Assembly (NCBI RefSeq): GCF_016463295.1
Contig: NZ_JAEMRO010000001.1
Location: 124,001-188,000, forward strand
Reading direction: 5' to 3'
Length of the DNA: 64,000 nt
Source of the DNA: Brevundimonas sp.
GTDB taxonomy: Bacteria; Pseudomonadota; Alphaproteobacteria; Caulobacterales; Caulobacteraceae
Below, piece by piece: positions 36,089-44,705 of this stretch (the stretch's first letter is position 1; every line of letters begins with the position of its first letter). The notes beneath the pieces were generated by a model. The model was not told the origin of the DNA. It made no database searches and was given only the letters and a program-made list of their open reading frames with translations. Position numbers and translations under genes: made by a program.

Positions 36089-36409
36089 TTAGTTGGACGG
36101 TGCCGGGTTCGGCTGGGGCACCGACGGCGGTTCGATATTCGGCAACTCCGGCATCTCCGGAGCCGCCGGCAGTTCCGGCAGGTTCACATCGACGTCGACA
36201 TTGGTGTCCTTGGTCTCTCCGCCGAATCCACCGTTCGAGAAGACGATGAAGCCGATGACCAGGGCGGCCACGACCAGTCCGCCCACGATGAAGGCAAGCG
36301 CCCCGCCGCCACCGCTGCGACGCTCGGGTGTCGGGGCCGCATTGATGGTCGTGTGATGGACGACTTCGGGTCGTTCCTGCGGATCGATCGGGCGATTGGG
36401 ATCAGTCAT
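36089..36409 (-). CDS. single-membrane-pass protein with acidic tail (paralogue A)
   Basis: A 106-residue protein: a cytoplasmic N-terminus (MTDPNRPIDPQERPEVVHHT), one membrane segment ALAFIVGGLVVAALVIGFIVF, then GGETKDTNVDVDVNLPELP and a Pro/Glu-rich tail. It is a clear paralogue of the next gene upstream, sharing AFIVGGL, GGETKD and NVDVNLPE. The two are adjacent, three bases apart on the same strand. There is no catalytic motif. A structural or membrane-anchoring role is possible; the function is unknown. Confidence 0.78.
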   Translation of the reverse strand: MTDPNRPIDPQERPEVVHHTTINAAPTPERRSGGGGALAFIVGGLVVAALVIGFIVFSNGGFGGETKDTNVDVDVNLPELPAAPEMPELPNIEPPSVPQPNPAPSN

Positions 36410-36412
36410 GGC

Positions 36413-36604
36413 TCAGTTCCCCGGTGTTGCGGGTGCCGAAACTTCCGGCAGGTTGACGTCGACATTGACGTCCTTGGTCTCGCCGCCCATGCCGCCGCCG
36501 CGTCCGAAGACGACCCAGGCGACGATCGCCACGACGACCAGGAGCCCCCCGACGATGAAGGCCAGACCGGCGTTGCCGCCGCTGCCACTCGTGTTCTCGG
36601 CCAT
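36413..36604 (-). CDS. single-membrane-pass protein with acidic tail (paralogue B)
   Basis: The ORF track shows this only inside a longer frame; the real start is the ATG at 36604, giving 63 residues. It has one membrane segment (GLAFIVGGLLVVVAIVAWVVFG) followed by GGGMGGETKDVNVDVNLPEVSAPATPGN, nearly the same as in paralogue A but without the N-terminal extension and long tail. It is the first gene of the pair and diverges from uvrD. The function is unknown. Confidence 0.78.
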   Translation of the reverse strand: MAENTSGSGGNAGLAFIVGGLLVVVAIVAWVVFGRGGGMGGETKDVNVDVNLPEVSAPATPGN

Positions 36605-36721
36605 GTGTAGTGTCCCTTCCCTATTGCAGATGCAGCCGAAACGACGGCCACGCTTGGCGGTTCCGGATGCGGATGACACACCGGCGCTGACATATGGCCC
36701 CGTGCCCCTTATGTTCTCCTG

Positions 36722-39070
36722 ATGAGTCTGCCTGATCTTCCCGCACCGCGTATCTCCGACCTGGCCCGTTCGCGCGGACCGGGCGGCGTAGAAGCCCCTG
36801 CTGTCGACTATCTGCAGGGTCTGAACCCCGAACAGCGCGATGCCGTGCTGACCGTCGATGGGCCAGTTCTGGTTCTGGCAGGGGCCGGCACGGGCAAGAC
36901 GCGGGTGCTGACGACGCGGCTGGCGCACATCCTTGCGACCGGCCGGGCGCGACCGTGGGAACTGCTGGTCGTCACCTTCACCAACAAGGCCGCGCGCGAG
37001 ATGCGCGAGCGGATCACCCATCTGATCGGCCCGTCGTCCGAGGGCCTGCGCTGGCTGGGCACCTTTCACAGCGTCGCCGCCCAGATACTGAGACGGCATG
37101 CGGAGCTGGTCGGGCTGAAATCCAGCTTCACCATCCTGGACACCGACGATCAGGAGCGGGTCTGCAAACAGGTGCTGGAGGCCCAGAACCTCGACACCAA
37201 GCGCTGGACGCCCAAATCCCTGTCCGGCCTGATCGACCACTGGAAGAACCGCGGCTGGACGCCTGAGAAGCTGCCGCCGTCCGAAGACTTCGCCAACGGC
37301 AAGGGCCAGTCGCTATATGCCGCCTATCAGGCCCGGCTGGTCAGTCTGAACGCCTGCGACTTCGGCGACCTGTTGCTTCACAACCTGACGATCCTGTCCA
37401 AACATGCTGATATCGCTGAGGAATATCGCCGTCGGTTCCGCTACATCCTGGTCGACGAATATCAGGATACCAATGTCGCCCAATACCTCTGGCTGCGGCT
37501 GCTGACCTCCTCCACCGGCAACGTCTGCTGCGTCGGCGACGACGACCAGTCCATCTATGGCTGGCGCGGGGCCGAGGTGGACAACATCCTGCGGTTCGAG
37601 CGCGACTTTCCCGGAGCCAAGGTCGTAAGACTGGAGCGTAACTATCGCTCGACAAAGCATATTCTGGGCGCGGCCTCGGGCCTGATCGCGGGCAACCGCG
37701 ATCGTCTGGGCAAGACCCTGTGGACCGAGGAAGAGGGCGGCGACAAGGTGCGCGTGCGCGGCGTCTGGGACGGCGAGGCCGAGGCCCGGCTGATCGCCGA
37801 CGAGATCGAGACGGCGCGTCGTGCGGGCATCGCCTACAAGGACATGGCCGTGCTGGTCCGGGCCTCCTTCCAGATGCGGGCCTTCGAGGAGCGGTTCGTC
37901 CTGTTGGCTGTGCCCTATCAGGTGATCGGCGGACCGCGCTTCTTCGAACGAGCCGAGATCCGCGACGCCCATGCCTATCTGCGGCTGATCGTCAGCGAAG
38001 ACGACGACCTGGCCTTCGAGCGGATCATCAATGTGCCCAAGCGCGGCATCGGCGACACCAGCGTGCAGAAGATCCTGCAGATCGCCCGCCTGTCCGGCGT
38101 CTCGGCCATGTCGGCCGTGCGCGACCTGATCGGATCGGACGAGCTTCAGGCGCGGACCCGCACCGCCCTGTCCAACTTCGTGCGCGACATCGATCGCTGG
38201 CGCGGTTTTGCCCAGACCCTGCCGCACTGGGAACTGACCGAGACCCTGCTGGAGGAGAGCGGCTATACCGACATGCAGAAGGCCGACCGCGCGACCGGCC
38301 AGACGCGGCTCGACAACCTGAAAGAGCTGACCCAGTCGATGCAGCAGTTCGAGACGCTGCAGGCCTATCTGGAGCATGTGTCGCTGGTCATGGACCTGGA
38401 TCGCGGCGACGCGGATGCCGACGGGTCGGGCGCGGTCCAGATCATGACCCTGCACGGGGCCAAGGGGCTGGAGTTCCCGCTGGTCTTCCTGCCGGGCTGG
38501 GAAGAAGGCGTCTTCCCCAGCCAGCGCAGCATCGACGAAAAGGGCGAAAAGGGTCTGGAGGAGGAACGCCGCCTCGCCTACGTCGGCGTCACCCGCGCCA
38601 AGTCCGACGCCCGCATATCCTTCGCCGCCAACCGGCTGGTCTATGGCCGCTGGACCTCGCAACTGCCCAGCCGCTTCGTCGACGAACTGCCCATCGACCA
38701 CGTCGAGGCCGAGAGCGACACCGGCTACTATGGCACCACGCCCGGCATGAAGGACGCCAAGTCCCGCTGGGACGAAATGCCCAGTTTCGGCAGCGGCTAT
38801 TCCTCCCCCGGCTGGAAACGCGCCCAGTCCTTCACCGCCGCCCACACTCCGACCGCGCGCCCGGCCCGCCACACGGTCATCGAGGGCGAAGGCCGACTGG
38901 TCGCCACCGCAGACCCCAAGGCCGCCTCCGGCTGGACCCGCGGCCAGCGCGTCTTTCACCAGAAATTCGGCTACGGCTCCGTCCGCGCCATCGAAGGCAA
39001 CAAACTGGTCGTGGCGTTTGAGAAGGCGGGGGAGAAGAAGGTGATCGATACGTTTGTGGAGAAAGCCTGA
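36722..39070 (+). CDS. UvrD/PcrA-type ATP-dependent DNA helicase
   Basis: A 782-residue superfamily 1A helicase that would unwind DNA 3' to 5' in excision and mismatch repair. Motifs run in order: QRDAV (Q-motif), LAGAGTGKTRVL (Walker A), VDEYQDTN (Walker B), GDDDQSIYGWRGA, LERNYRST, TLHGAKGLEF and VGVTRAKSDARISFA. The C-terminus has the Tudor-like RVFHQKFGYGSVRAIEGNKLVVAFEKAG found in UvrD/PcrA, which contacts RNA polymerase in known homologues. The ATG at 36722 is preceded by ATGTTCTCCTG. Confidence 0.96.
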   Translation: MSLPDLPAPRISDLARSRGPGGVEAPAVDYLQGLNPEQRDAVLTVDGPVLVLAGAGTGKTRVLTTRLAHILATGRARPWELLVVTFTNKAAREMRERITHLIGPSSEGLRWLGTFHSVAAQILRRHAELVGLKSSFTILDTDDQERVCKQVLEAQNLDTKRWTPKSLSGLIDHWKNRGWTPEKLPPSEDFANGKGQSLYAAYQARLVSLNACDFGDLLLHNLTILSKHADIAEEYRRRFRYILVDEYQDTNVAQYLWLRLLTSSTGNVCCVGDDDQSIYGWRGAEVDNILRFERDFPGAKVVRLERNYRSTKHILGAASGLIAGNRDRLGKTLWTEEEGGDKVRVRGVWDGEAEARLIADEIETARRAGIAYKDMAVLVRASFQMRAFEERFVLLAVPYQVIGGPRFFERAEIRDAHAYLRLIVSEDDDLAFERIINVPKRGIGDTSVQKILQIARLSGVSAMSAVRDLIGSDELQARTRTALSNFVRDIDRWRGFAQTLPHWELTETLLEESGYTDMQKADRATGQTRLDNLKELTQSMQQFETLQAYLEHVSLVMDLDRGDADADGSGAVQIMTLHGAKGLEFPLVFLPGWEEGVFPSQRSIDEKGEKGLEEERRLAYVGVTRAKSDARISFAANRLVYGRWTSQLPSRFVDELPIDHVEAESDTGYYGTTPGMKDAKSRWDEMPSFGSGYSSPGWKRAQSFTAAHTPTARPARHTVIEGEGRLVATADPKAASGWTRGQRVFHQKFGYGSVRAIEGNKLVVAFEKAGEKKVIDTFVEKA

Positions 39071-39898
39071 TCAGGCGGACGCGCGAAGTCCCTGCAACAG
39101 GCTCGGGTTTTTCCTGAGGTATTTGACCGCTTGCCGCCGCAATCCCTCGATTTCCGGCTTCAGATAATGCGCTACCTCACCTTCGTCGCCGCGCAGCTCC
39201 CCAAAAACAGCCAACGCAAAGGCCCAGCTTCGCGGTGAGAGATAGCCCGAAGATCGGCTGCGCCAGCCCTGGCCGAATGCGTCGCCATGTTGCTCAAAGC
39301 TGAAGCAGGAGTTGGCACCGAAAAGGCCAAAGCCCACGAAGGCCACCGTCAGGTCGGTCATGAGCTCGTGGGTTTCGTCTTCAACAAGATCAGCTTCCGA
39401 GGCCAGCAGATAGTGCGCCAGTTCGTGGGCAAAGGTCGCTACCAGCCCGGTGGGGTCGTCCAAGAGCTCTGGTGCATAAGAGATAACGACATCGCCGCCC
39501 GCTTCGATTCGAAATGTACCGTTTGGTGTCTCATCGCCACCAAGGTGAACGAATTCGGAAACTTGCTGACCCGACCTTCGGCGTCCTTGAGGCTCGAGAC
39601 TGCAGGGCCAGTCTGAAAGCCCCATGATACCCTTCACACACTCAAAGATATGTTCGGCCTTCGCATGACCGATAGCTTCTGTAGGCGGGAAATATTGCCT
39701 GGTCGGGAGCACAAGCGGCGTATCAGCGATCGCGACTGTGTCGCCATAGCGTTCAATCAGCATTGCCCACACGTCGAGATGCCACGCCTCAATGTCCGGA
39801 TCCAGAAAACTGCGAGCGCCGAACAAGGCAGAAAGCATTAGTTGTCTCTCTGAAATCGGCGGTCGGACCCTCACCAACCGTTCGTTAAGGCCGTTCAA
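39071..39898 (-). CDS. hypothetical protein with HExxH zinc-protease-like motif
   Basis: A 275-residue protein with no signal peptide. Near the middle TFAHELAHYLLASEAD has the HExxH pattern of zincin metalloproteases, and DETHELMTDLTVAFVGFGLFGAN may supply the third ligand about 25 residues on. The C-terminus is helical and basic. I do not recognise the family. Its DNA is clearly less GC-rich than that of uvrD or parE, with which it is flanked, hinting at a more recent arrival. It converges with uvrD (adjacent stops) and is divergent from the ligase-like gene. Confidence 0.72.
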   Translation of the reverse strand: MNGLNERLVRVRPPISERQLMLSALFGARSFLDPDIEAWHLDVWAMLIERYGDTVAIADTPLVLPTRQYFPPTEAIGHAKAEHIFECVKGIMGLSDWPCSLEPQGRRRSGQQVSEFVHLGGDETPNGTFRIEAGGDVVISYAPELLDDPTGLVATFAHELAHYLLASEADLVEDETHELMTDLTVAFVGFGLFGANSCFSFEQHGDAFGQGWRSRSSGYLSPRSWAFALAVFGELRGDEGEVAHYLKPEIEGLRRQAVKYLRKNPSLLQGLRASA

Positions 39899-39911
39899 CG
39901 ACCCTGCATCG

Positions 39912-41264
39912 GTGCGCTTGTCCCGTCCAGATCACAGTTTGATCGAACCCGCCCCCGCCTGGTGGGAGTATCTGACGTGTGGGCTGATCATCGCCATGCT
40001 GACCGGGGCCCTTATCGGTCCCGTGTTTGCACCCCTGCAGGAAGAGACGCCGGTCCTCCGTCTGGTCTGGCTACCGGCGTATGCGGCTATTGCCGTGCTG
40101 GCGGTGGCGCGACTAGATCGGGTGTGGCGGGCCTGGCCGGCGGCGATCCTGGTCGGGGCCATTGTGGCACTCTGCTTCGCCTCCAAATACTGGTCGATCG
40201 ACTATCACACGACCGACCGTCGGGTGATCGCCCTGGCCATCAGCGGGGTGTTCGCCCTGTATCTGGGGGCCGCGTTCCGGGGGCCGCATCTGCCGCGCCT
40301 GCTGATGTATACGACCCTGGTCATGGCGGCGGGCAGTCTGGTGATGATCTTCGCCTTCCCCGCCATCGGCGTGCACCAGTTGGAGAACGCCGGCCTGTGG
40401 CGCGGCCTCTGGTACGAGAAGAACCAGATGGGGGCGGTCATGGTCATCGGGGCCACAGCCTCGGCCGCCTGTCTGGCCTCGCCCGATCCGCGCAAGCTGC
40501 TGCCGCTCGCCGCCCTGATCCTGTCGTCCGCCCTGGTGCTGGCGACCCAGTCCAAGACGTCGCTGCTTTGCCTGGTCGTCGGGGTCGGTCTGGTCGGAGG
40601 CTTCTGGGCGATGCGCAGGGGTGGACCTGCGTTCGCCGTCTTTGCCGCCTGGATGGCCGTCGTCCTGAGCGGCCTGGGCCTGTGGATCTGGGACACCCAC
40701 TCCGTCGAGGTGCTGGAGGCACTGGGCAAGGACCCGTCGCTGACCGGCCGTACCGACATCTGGGCCAGTCTGATGCGCCGCGTCGCCGAGCGGCCGATGA
40801 CGGGTTATGGCTATGGGGCCTTCTGGGGCCGCATCGGCGAATCGCCCCCGGCCGACTGGGTGCGTCAGGAGACCGGCTGGCTGGTGCCCTCGGCGCACAA
40901 CGGCTGGATCGACCTGCTGGTCCAGCTCGGCTGGCCCGGTGCCATCCTTGTCGGTTTCAGCCTGGCCCTGACGACCGTAATCCTGATCTTCCGCTCGGGG
41001 GCTTCGGGCATGCGCGAGGGCTGGTGGGGCCTGGGCTTCATGGCGGCCTTTGTCGTGCTGAGCCTGTCCGAGAGCATCCTGCTGACCCACCAGAACCTGC
41101 CCTGGGTGCTGTTCATGGCGGTGATGACGCGCGCGATGCTGCCGTCGTCCACAGCTGCGACCGTGCCGCTTGCCGTAAAGCGTCGCCGGGCCTACCAGAC
41201 CCGTCCCCGAATCGCCGCACAGTATGCAGATGGGCCAGTCCAGCAACCTTCCTTCCCTGTTTGA
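39912..41264 (+). CDS. O-antigen ligase-like (Wzy_C) membrane protein
   Basis: From the GTG at 39912, 450 residues with about ten to twelve membrane segments and the large periplasmic loop typical of the O-antigen ligase/polymerase domain (GRTDIWASLMRRVAERPMTGYGYGAFW, then HNGWIDLLVQLGWPGAILV). Such proteins join or polymerise surface glycans at the periplasmic face. The upstream 40 codons in the ORF track overlap the HExxH gene's start and are unlikely. Its 3' end overlaps parE by 41 bases. Whether it is a ligase or a polymerase cannot be decided. Confidence 0.85.
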   Translation: MRLSRPDHSLIEPAPAWWEYLTCGLIIAMLTGALIGPVFAPLQEETPVLRLVWLPAYAAIAVLAVARLDRVWRAWPAAILVGAIVALCFASKYWSIDYHTTDRRVIALAISGVFALYLGAAFRGPHLPRLLMYTTLVMAAGSLVMIFAFPAIGVHQLENAGLWRGLWYEKNQMGAVMVIGATASAACLASPDPRKLLPLAALILSSALVLATQSKTSLLCLVVGVGLVGGFWAMRRGGPAFAVFAAWMAVVLSGLGLWIWDTHSVEVLEALGKDPSLTGRTDIWASLMRRVAERPMTGYGYGAFWGRIGESPPADWVRQETGWLVPSAHNGWIDLLVQLGWPGAILVGFSLALTTVILIFRSGASGMREGWWGLGFMAAFVVLSLSESILLTHQNLPWVLFMAVMTRAMLPSSTAATVPLAVKRRRAYQTRPRIAAQYADGPVQQPSFPV

Positions 41265-43335
41265 CGACATCCCCGAGCCGAAAGGCCCGGCGACGCCCCC
41301 TGCCCCGCAGCCAGAACCCGCCCTGTCGCCCCAGGCCGCCGCGCCGCGTCCGGAACCGGTGCCTGCCGCTGCACCCAGGCCGGAACCCTCGGCCCCGCCC
41401 GTGCCCGGCAGCTATTCCGCCAGCTCTATCGAAGTGCTCGAGGGGCTGGAGCCGGTCCGCAAACGCCCCGGTATGTATATCGGCGGCACCGACGAACGCG
41501 CCCTGCACCACCTGTTCGCCGAAGTCCTGGACAATGCCATGGACGAGGCCGTGGCCCGCCATGCCAAGCTCATAACCGTCGATCTGGACGCCGACGGTGT
41601 GCTGTCCGTTCGCGACGACGGGCGCGGCATCCCGGTCGACCCGCACCCGAAACACCCCGGCAAGTCGGCGCTGGAAGTCGTGATGACCGTGCTGCACTCG
41701 GGCGGCAAATTCTCGGGCAAGGCCTATGAGACCTCCGGCGGCCTGCACGGCGTCGGCGTTTCGGTCGTCAATGCCCTGAGCGACCGGCTGGACGTCACCG
41801 TCTGGCGCGACGGCTTCGAGTGGAAGCAGTCGTTCAGCCGCGGCCTGCCACAAGGGCCGATCCAGCAGATCGGGCCGTCCAAGAAGCGCGGCACCCTGAT
41901 CCGTTTCCACCCGGACGAAGAAATCTTCGGCGTCGGCGCGGCCTTCAAGCCTGCGCGCCTGTTCCGCATGACCCGGTCCAAGGCTTATCTGTTCCGAGGC
42001 GTCGAGATCAAATGGACCTGCGCGCCGGAACGGATCACCGACGCCACGCCCACCGAGGCCACCCTTCACTTCCCCGGCGGCCTGGCCGACGCCCTGGCCG
42101 AACGGATCGGCGAGCTGGAAACCGTCACGCCTGCCTTTGCCGGCCGGGTCGAGCGCAAGGGCGAGACCGGGGCCATCGAATGGGCCGTGACCTGGTCCCC
42201 CATCGGGTTCGGAGAGGCCGACGGCTTCGTCCAGTCCTATTGCAACACGGTCTCGACGCCCGACGGCGGCACGCATGAGGCGGGTTTCCGCGCGGCCCTG
42301 GTCAAGGGGCTGAAGGCCTACGGCGAACTGACCAATGAAAAGCGCGCGGTCCAGATCACGGCCGAGGACGTGATCGCCAATGCCGGGGCGCTGATCAGTG
42401 TCTTCATCCGTAATCCCGAGTTCCAGGGCCAGACCAAGGACCGGCTATCCTCGCCCGAGGGTCAGCGGCTGGTCGAGCAATTGCTGCGCGACCCCCTGGA
42501 CCATTGGCTGACCGAAAGCCCGAAGCAGGCCAATGTGCTGCTGGGTTTCGTCATCGACCGGGCCGAGGACCGTCTGCGTCGCCGCAAGGACAAGGAGGTC
42601 CAGCGCGCTCAGGCCACCCGCAAGCTGCGCCTGCCCGGCAAGCTGTCGGACTGCTCGCGGCAATCCGCCAACGGCACTGAACTGTTCATCGTCGAAGGCG
42701 ATTCGGCCGGCGGCTCGGCCAAACAGGCGCGGGACCGGACCACCCAGGCCATTCTGCCGCTGCGCGGCAAGATCCTGAACGTCGCCTCGGCCACGGCGGA
42801 CAAGCTGCGGGCCAATATCGAGCTTTCGGACCTGGCTCTGGCGCTGGGCGTGCAGCCCGGCAACCGCTTCAACATCGACGACCTGCGCTATGAGCGGATC
42901 GTGATCATGACGGACGCCGACGTGGACGGCGCACACATCGCGGCCCTGCTAATCACCTTCTTCTATCGCTCCATGCCCGAGGCGATCCGCCAGGGCCGGG
43001 TCTATATGGCCCTGCCGCCACTGTACCGCATTCAGGCAGGCCCCCTGTCGGAATACGCCCGCGACGACGCCCACCGCGACGAACTTCTCGCCACTGTCTT
43101 CAAGGGCAAGAAGACCGAGATCGGACGGTTCAAGGGCCTGGGCGAGATGATGGCTTCCCAGCTCAAGGAAACCACCATGGATCCGAAGAAGCGCACCCTG
43201 GCCCGCGTAACCCTGCCCGCATCGGAAGACGAGATAGAGGATCTGGTCGAGCGGCTGATGGGCAAAAAGGCTGACGCCCGCTACCAGTTCATCCAGGAAA
43301 ACGCCCGGTTCGCGGTGGCCGATCTGGACGTGTGA
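41224..43335 (+). CDS. parE: DNA topoisomerase IV subunit B
   Basis: ParE is the ATPase subunit of topoisomerase IV, which decatenates daughter chromosomes. The 703 residues include the GHKL ATPase motifs EVLDNAMDEAV, DDGRGIPVD and GGLHGVGVSVVNALS, and the Toprim motifs EGDSAGGSAKQ and DADVDGAHI. The size, and the lack of the GyrB-specific insert, point to ParE. A Pro/Ala/Glu-rich linker of about 50 residues (residues 15-65) precedes the ATPase core. The start overlaps the 3' end of the ligase-like gene by 41 bases. The partner parC is not in the window, but gyrA is. Confidence 0.93.
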   Translation: MQMGQSSNLPSLFDDIPEPKGPATPPAPQPEPALSPQAAAPRPEPVPAAAPRPEPSAPPVPGSYSASSIEVLEGLEPVRKRPGMYIGGTDERALHHLFAEVLDNAMDEAVARHAKLITVDLDADGVLSVRDDGRGIPVDPHPKHPGKSALEVVMTVLHSGGKFSGKAYETSGGLHGVGVSVVNALSDRLDVTVWRDGFEWKQSFSRGLPQGPIQQIGPSKKRGTLIRFHPDEEIFGVGAAFKPARLFRMTRSKAYLFRGVEIKWTCAPERITDATPTEATLHFPGGLADALAERIGELETVTPAFAGRVERKGETGAIEWAVTWSPIGFGEADGFVQSYCNTVSTPDGGTHEAGFRAALVKGLKAYGELTNEKRAVQITAEDVIANAGALISVFIRNPEFQGQTKDRLSSPEGQRLVEQLLRDPLDHWLTESPKQANVLLGFVIDRAEDRLRRRKDKEVQRAQATRKLRLPGKLSDCSRQSANGTELFIVEGDSAGGSAKQARDRTTQAILPLRGKILNVASATADKLRANIELSDLALALGVQPGNRFNIDDLRYERIVIMTDADVDGAHIAALLITFFYRSMPEAIRQGRVYMALPPLYRIQAGPLSEYARDDAHRDELLATVFKGKKTEIGRFKGLGEMMASQLKETTMDPKKRTLARVTLPASEDEIEDLVERLMGKKADARYQFIQENARFAVADLDV

Positions 43336-43368
43336 CACTAGGCTGCGGGCGACAGTAGGAGTTTAACC

Positions 43369-44166
43369 ATGCGTTTCGCCGGTCTGGTCACGACCTTTGT
43401 GCTCGCCATCTCGACCGCCGGCCCCTCTCTCGCGCAGAAGCAGCGGGCGCCCGACCCTGTCCCGATCACCGAATGGTCTCGCGACAAGATCGTCGCCATG
43501 GGGCAGGAGATCCACCGACAGGATGTCGCCGCCTGGGTCGCTACCGACGCCCTCATGGAAAAGTTTCGCGGCACGCCGCCTCAAGGCCTCGCCGGCTGGA
43601 TTGTGATTCCGGATGGCCGCGACCAGAAGGTCCGGTTTCTGAAAGCCGAAGGCAACGTCGTCACCGCGGGTTGGGACGTCGTCGTACGCAATGGCCGGGC
43701 CGGTGACGTTGTCGATGCGACCGGCGGCGTACTGTCCGATCAGGAGCAGGCGCGCTTCCGGGCCCGAATGACGGCAGCATCCAATATCGGACGCCTGCGG
43801 TGCTCGGCCAATATGAACGCGGTCGTTGCCGATGATCCCGACAGCGACGGCTGGCTGGTCTGGCTGCTGACCTCGACAACCGATGCCAACATCGTGCCGA
43901 TGGGGGGCCACTATCGCTTTCTGATCAGCGCCGACGGCACCACGGTGCAACAACGTGACATGCTGAGCAACTCCTGCCTGCCCATGTCGCGCACCGTGCC
44001 CCAGGGCGGGCAGATCGCAGCGCTGAACGTCAGCCAGATCGTGTCGGACGGCCCTGTGGAAACGCACGTCTTCCTGTCGCTGCAGCAACGTCTGCCGATC
44101 TACGTCATCGCCGACGACAAACTGTTCGAGGTCAACGGTGCCCGCATCCGCGACGTTCGCCGCTAG
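43369..44166 (+). CDS. secreted protein of unknown function
   Basis: The ATG has AGGAG eight bases upstream. The 265 residues start with a signal peptide (MRFAGLVTTFVLAISTAGPSLAQ) and are otherwise soluble, with a conserved-looking core GWIVIPDGRDQKVRFLKAEGNVVTAGWDVVVRNGRAG and two cysteines (RLRCSAN and SNSCLPM) likely to form a disulfide. No known domain is recognised. It is expected in the periplasm or secreted. It converges with the phosphatase gene, the two stop codons overlapping by four bases. Confidence 0.78.
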   Translation: MRFAGLVTTFVLAISTAGPSLAQKQRAPDPVPITEWSRDKIVAMGQEIHRQDVAAWVATDALMEKFRGTPPQGLAGWIVIPDGRDQKVRFLKAEGNVVTAGWDVVVRNGRAGDVVDATGGVLSDQEQARFRARMTAASNIGRLRCSANMNAVVADDPDSDGWLVWLLTSTTDANIVPMGGHYRFLISADGTTVQQRDMLSNSCLPMSRTVPQGGQIAALNVSQIVSDGPVETHVFLSLQQRLPIYVIADDKLFEVNGARIRDVRR

Positions 44167-44705
44167 TCAGCGGCGGAGCAGTCCGAGGGCGCGCCATAAC
44201 GCGTGGTGACGCCAGACACGCTGTCGCCCTGAAGACGCAGGGTCAGCAGACGATCATACTCGCATTCCGACATGTTCGGCGTCGCCTGGCCTAGCGCACG
44301 AGCAATTAGCGGTACAGTGTTGCTGTGTCCGACGACCAGCACAGTTGTGTCTGGCGATTGTTCACGAATAAGCCGAACAACTTCATCGACGTGCTGTCGA
44401 AGGCTTCGGCCCTGGATCGGTACGACCGCAACCGTGGGCCTTCGCCCATCTTCGGTTTGCTCAGTGAGACCTGCAGCCGTCATACCGGTACGTCGTAGAG
44501 GCGTCCGGATGATCATTCTTGGCCGCTGATCTGAGAGCCGTTCCGCCAGAGCCCGCGCTCTCGCCTCCCCCGCCTCTGAAAGGACCGGATCGGTGCTCTG
44601 ATCCGCTTTTTCGGCATGTCGAACCAGAATGACTGTCTGGGCCAAGGCAGGTGTGCCCAAGATCAGCGACAAGGCGACGGCAACCGGTGGGATAATGCGG
44701 GTCAT
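44163..44705 (-). CDS. exported histidine phosphatase (SixA-like)
   Basis: A 180-residue phosphohistidine phosphatase-superfamily protein with a signal peptide (VAVALSLILGTPALAQ) and the catalytic RH motif in VILVRHAEKAD; the second histidine is in VLVVGHSNTVP. The conserved RTPLRRTGMTAAGL also fits. The signal peptide sends it to the periplasm, so unlike SixA it cannot act on cytoplasmic phosphorelays and more likely dephosphorylates small phosphate esters. It overlaps the glycosyltransferase gene by four bases and is probably co-transcribed with it. Confidence 0.87.
   Translation of the reverse strand: MTRIIPPVAVALSLILGTPALAQTVILVRHAEKADQSTDPVLSEAGEARARALAERLSDQRPRMIIRTPLRRTGMTAAGLTEQTEDGRRPTVAVVPIQGRSLRQHVDEVVRLIREQSPDTTVLVVGHSNTVPLIARALGQATPNMSECEYDRLLTLRLQGDSVSGVTTRYGAPSDCSAAD

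Noticed and set aside
37313-38959. 548-residue minus-strand ORF opposite uvrD
   Set aside because: Antisense shadow; the Gly/Val/His/Gln-rich composition is an artefact of GC-rich coding DNA.
39962-41575. 537-residue plus-strand ORF over the ligase-like gene and parE
   Set aside because: Out-of-frame shadow, Arg/Pro-rich, no motif.
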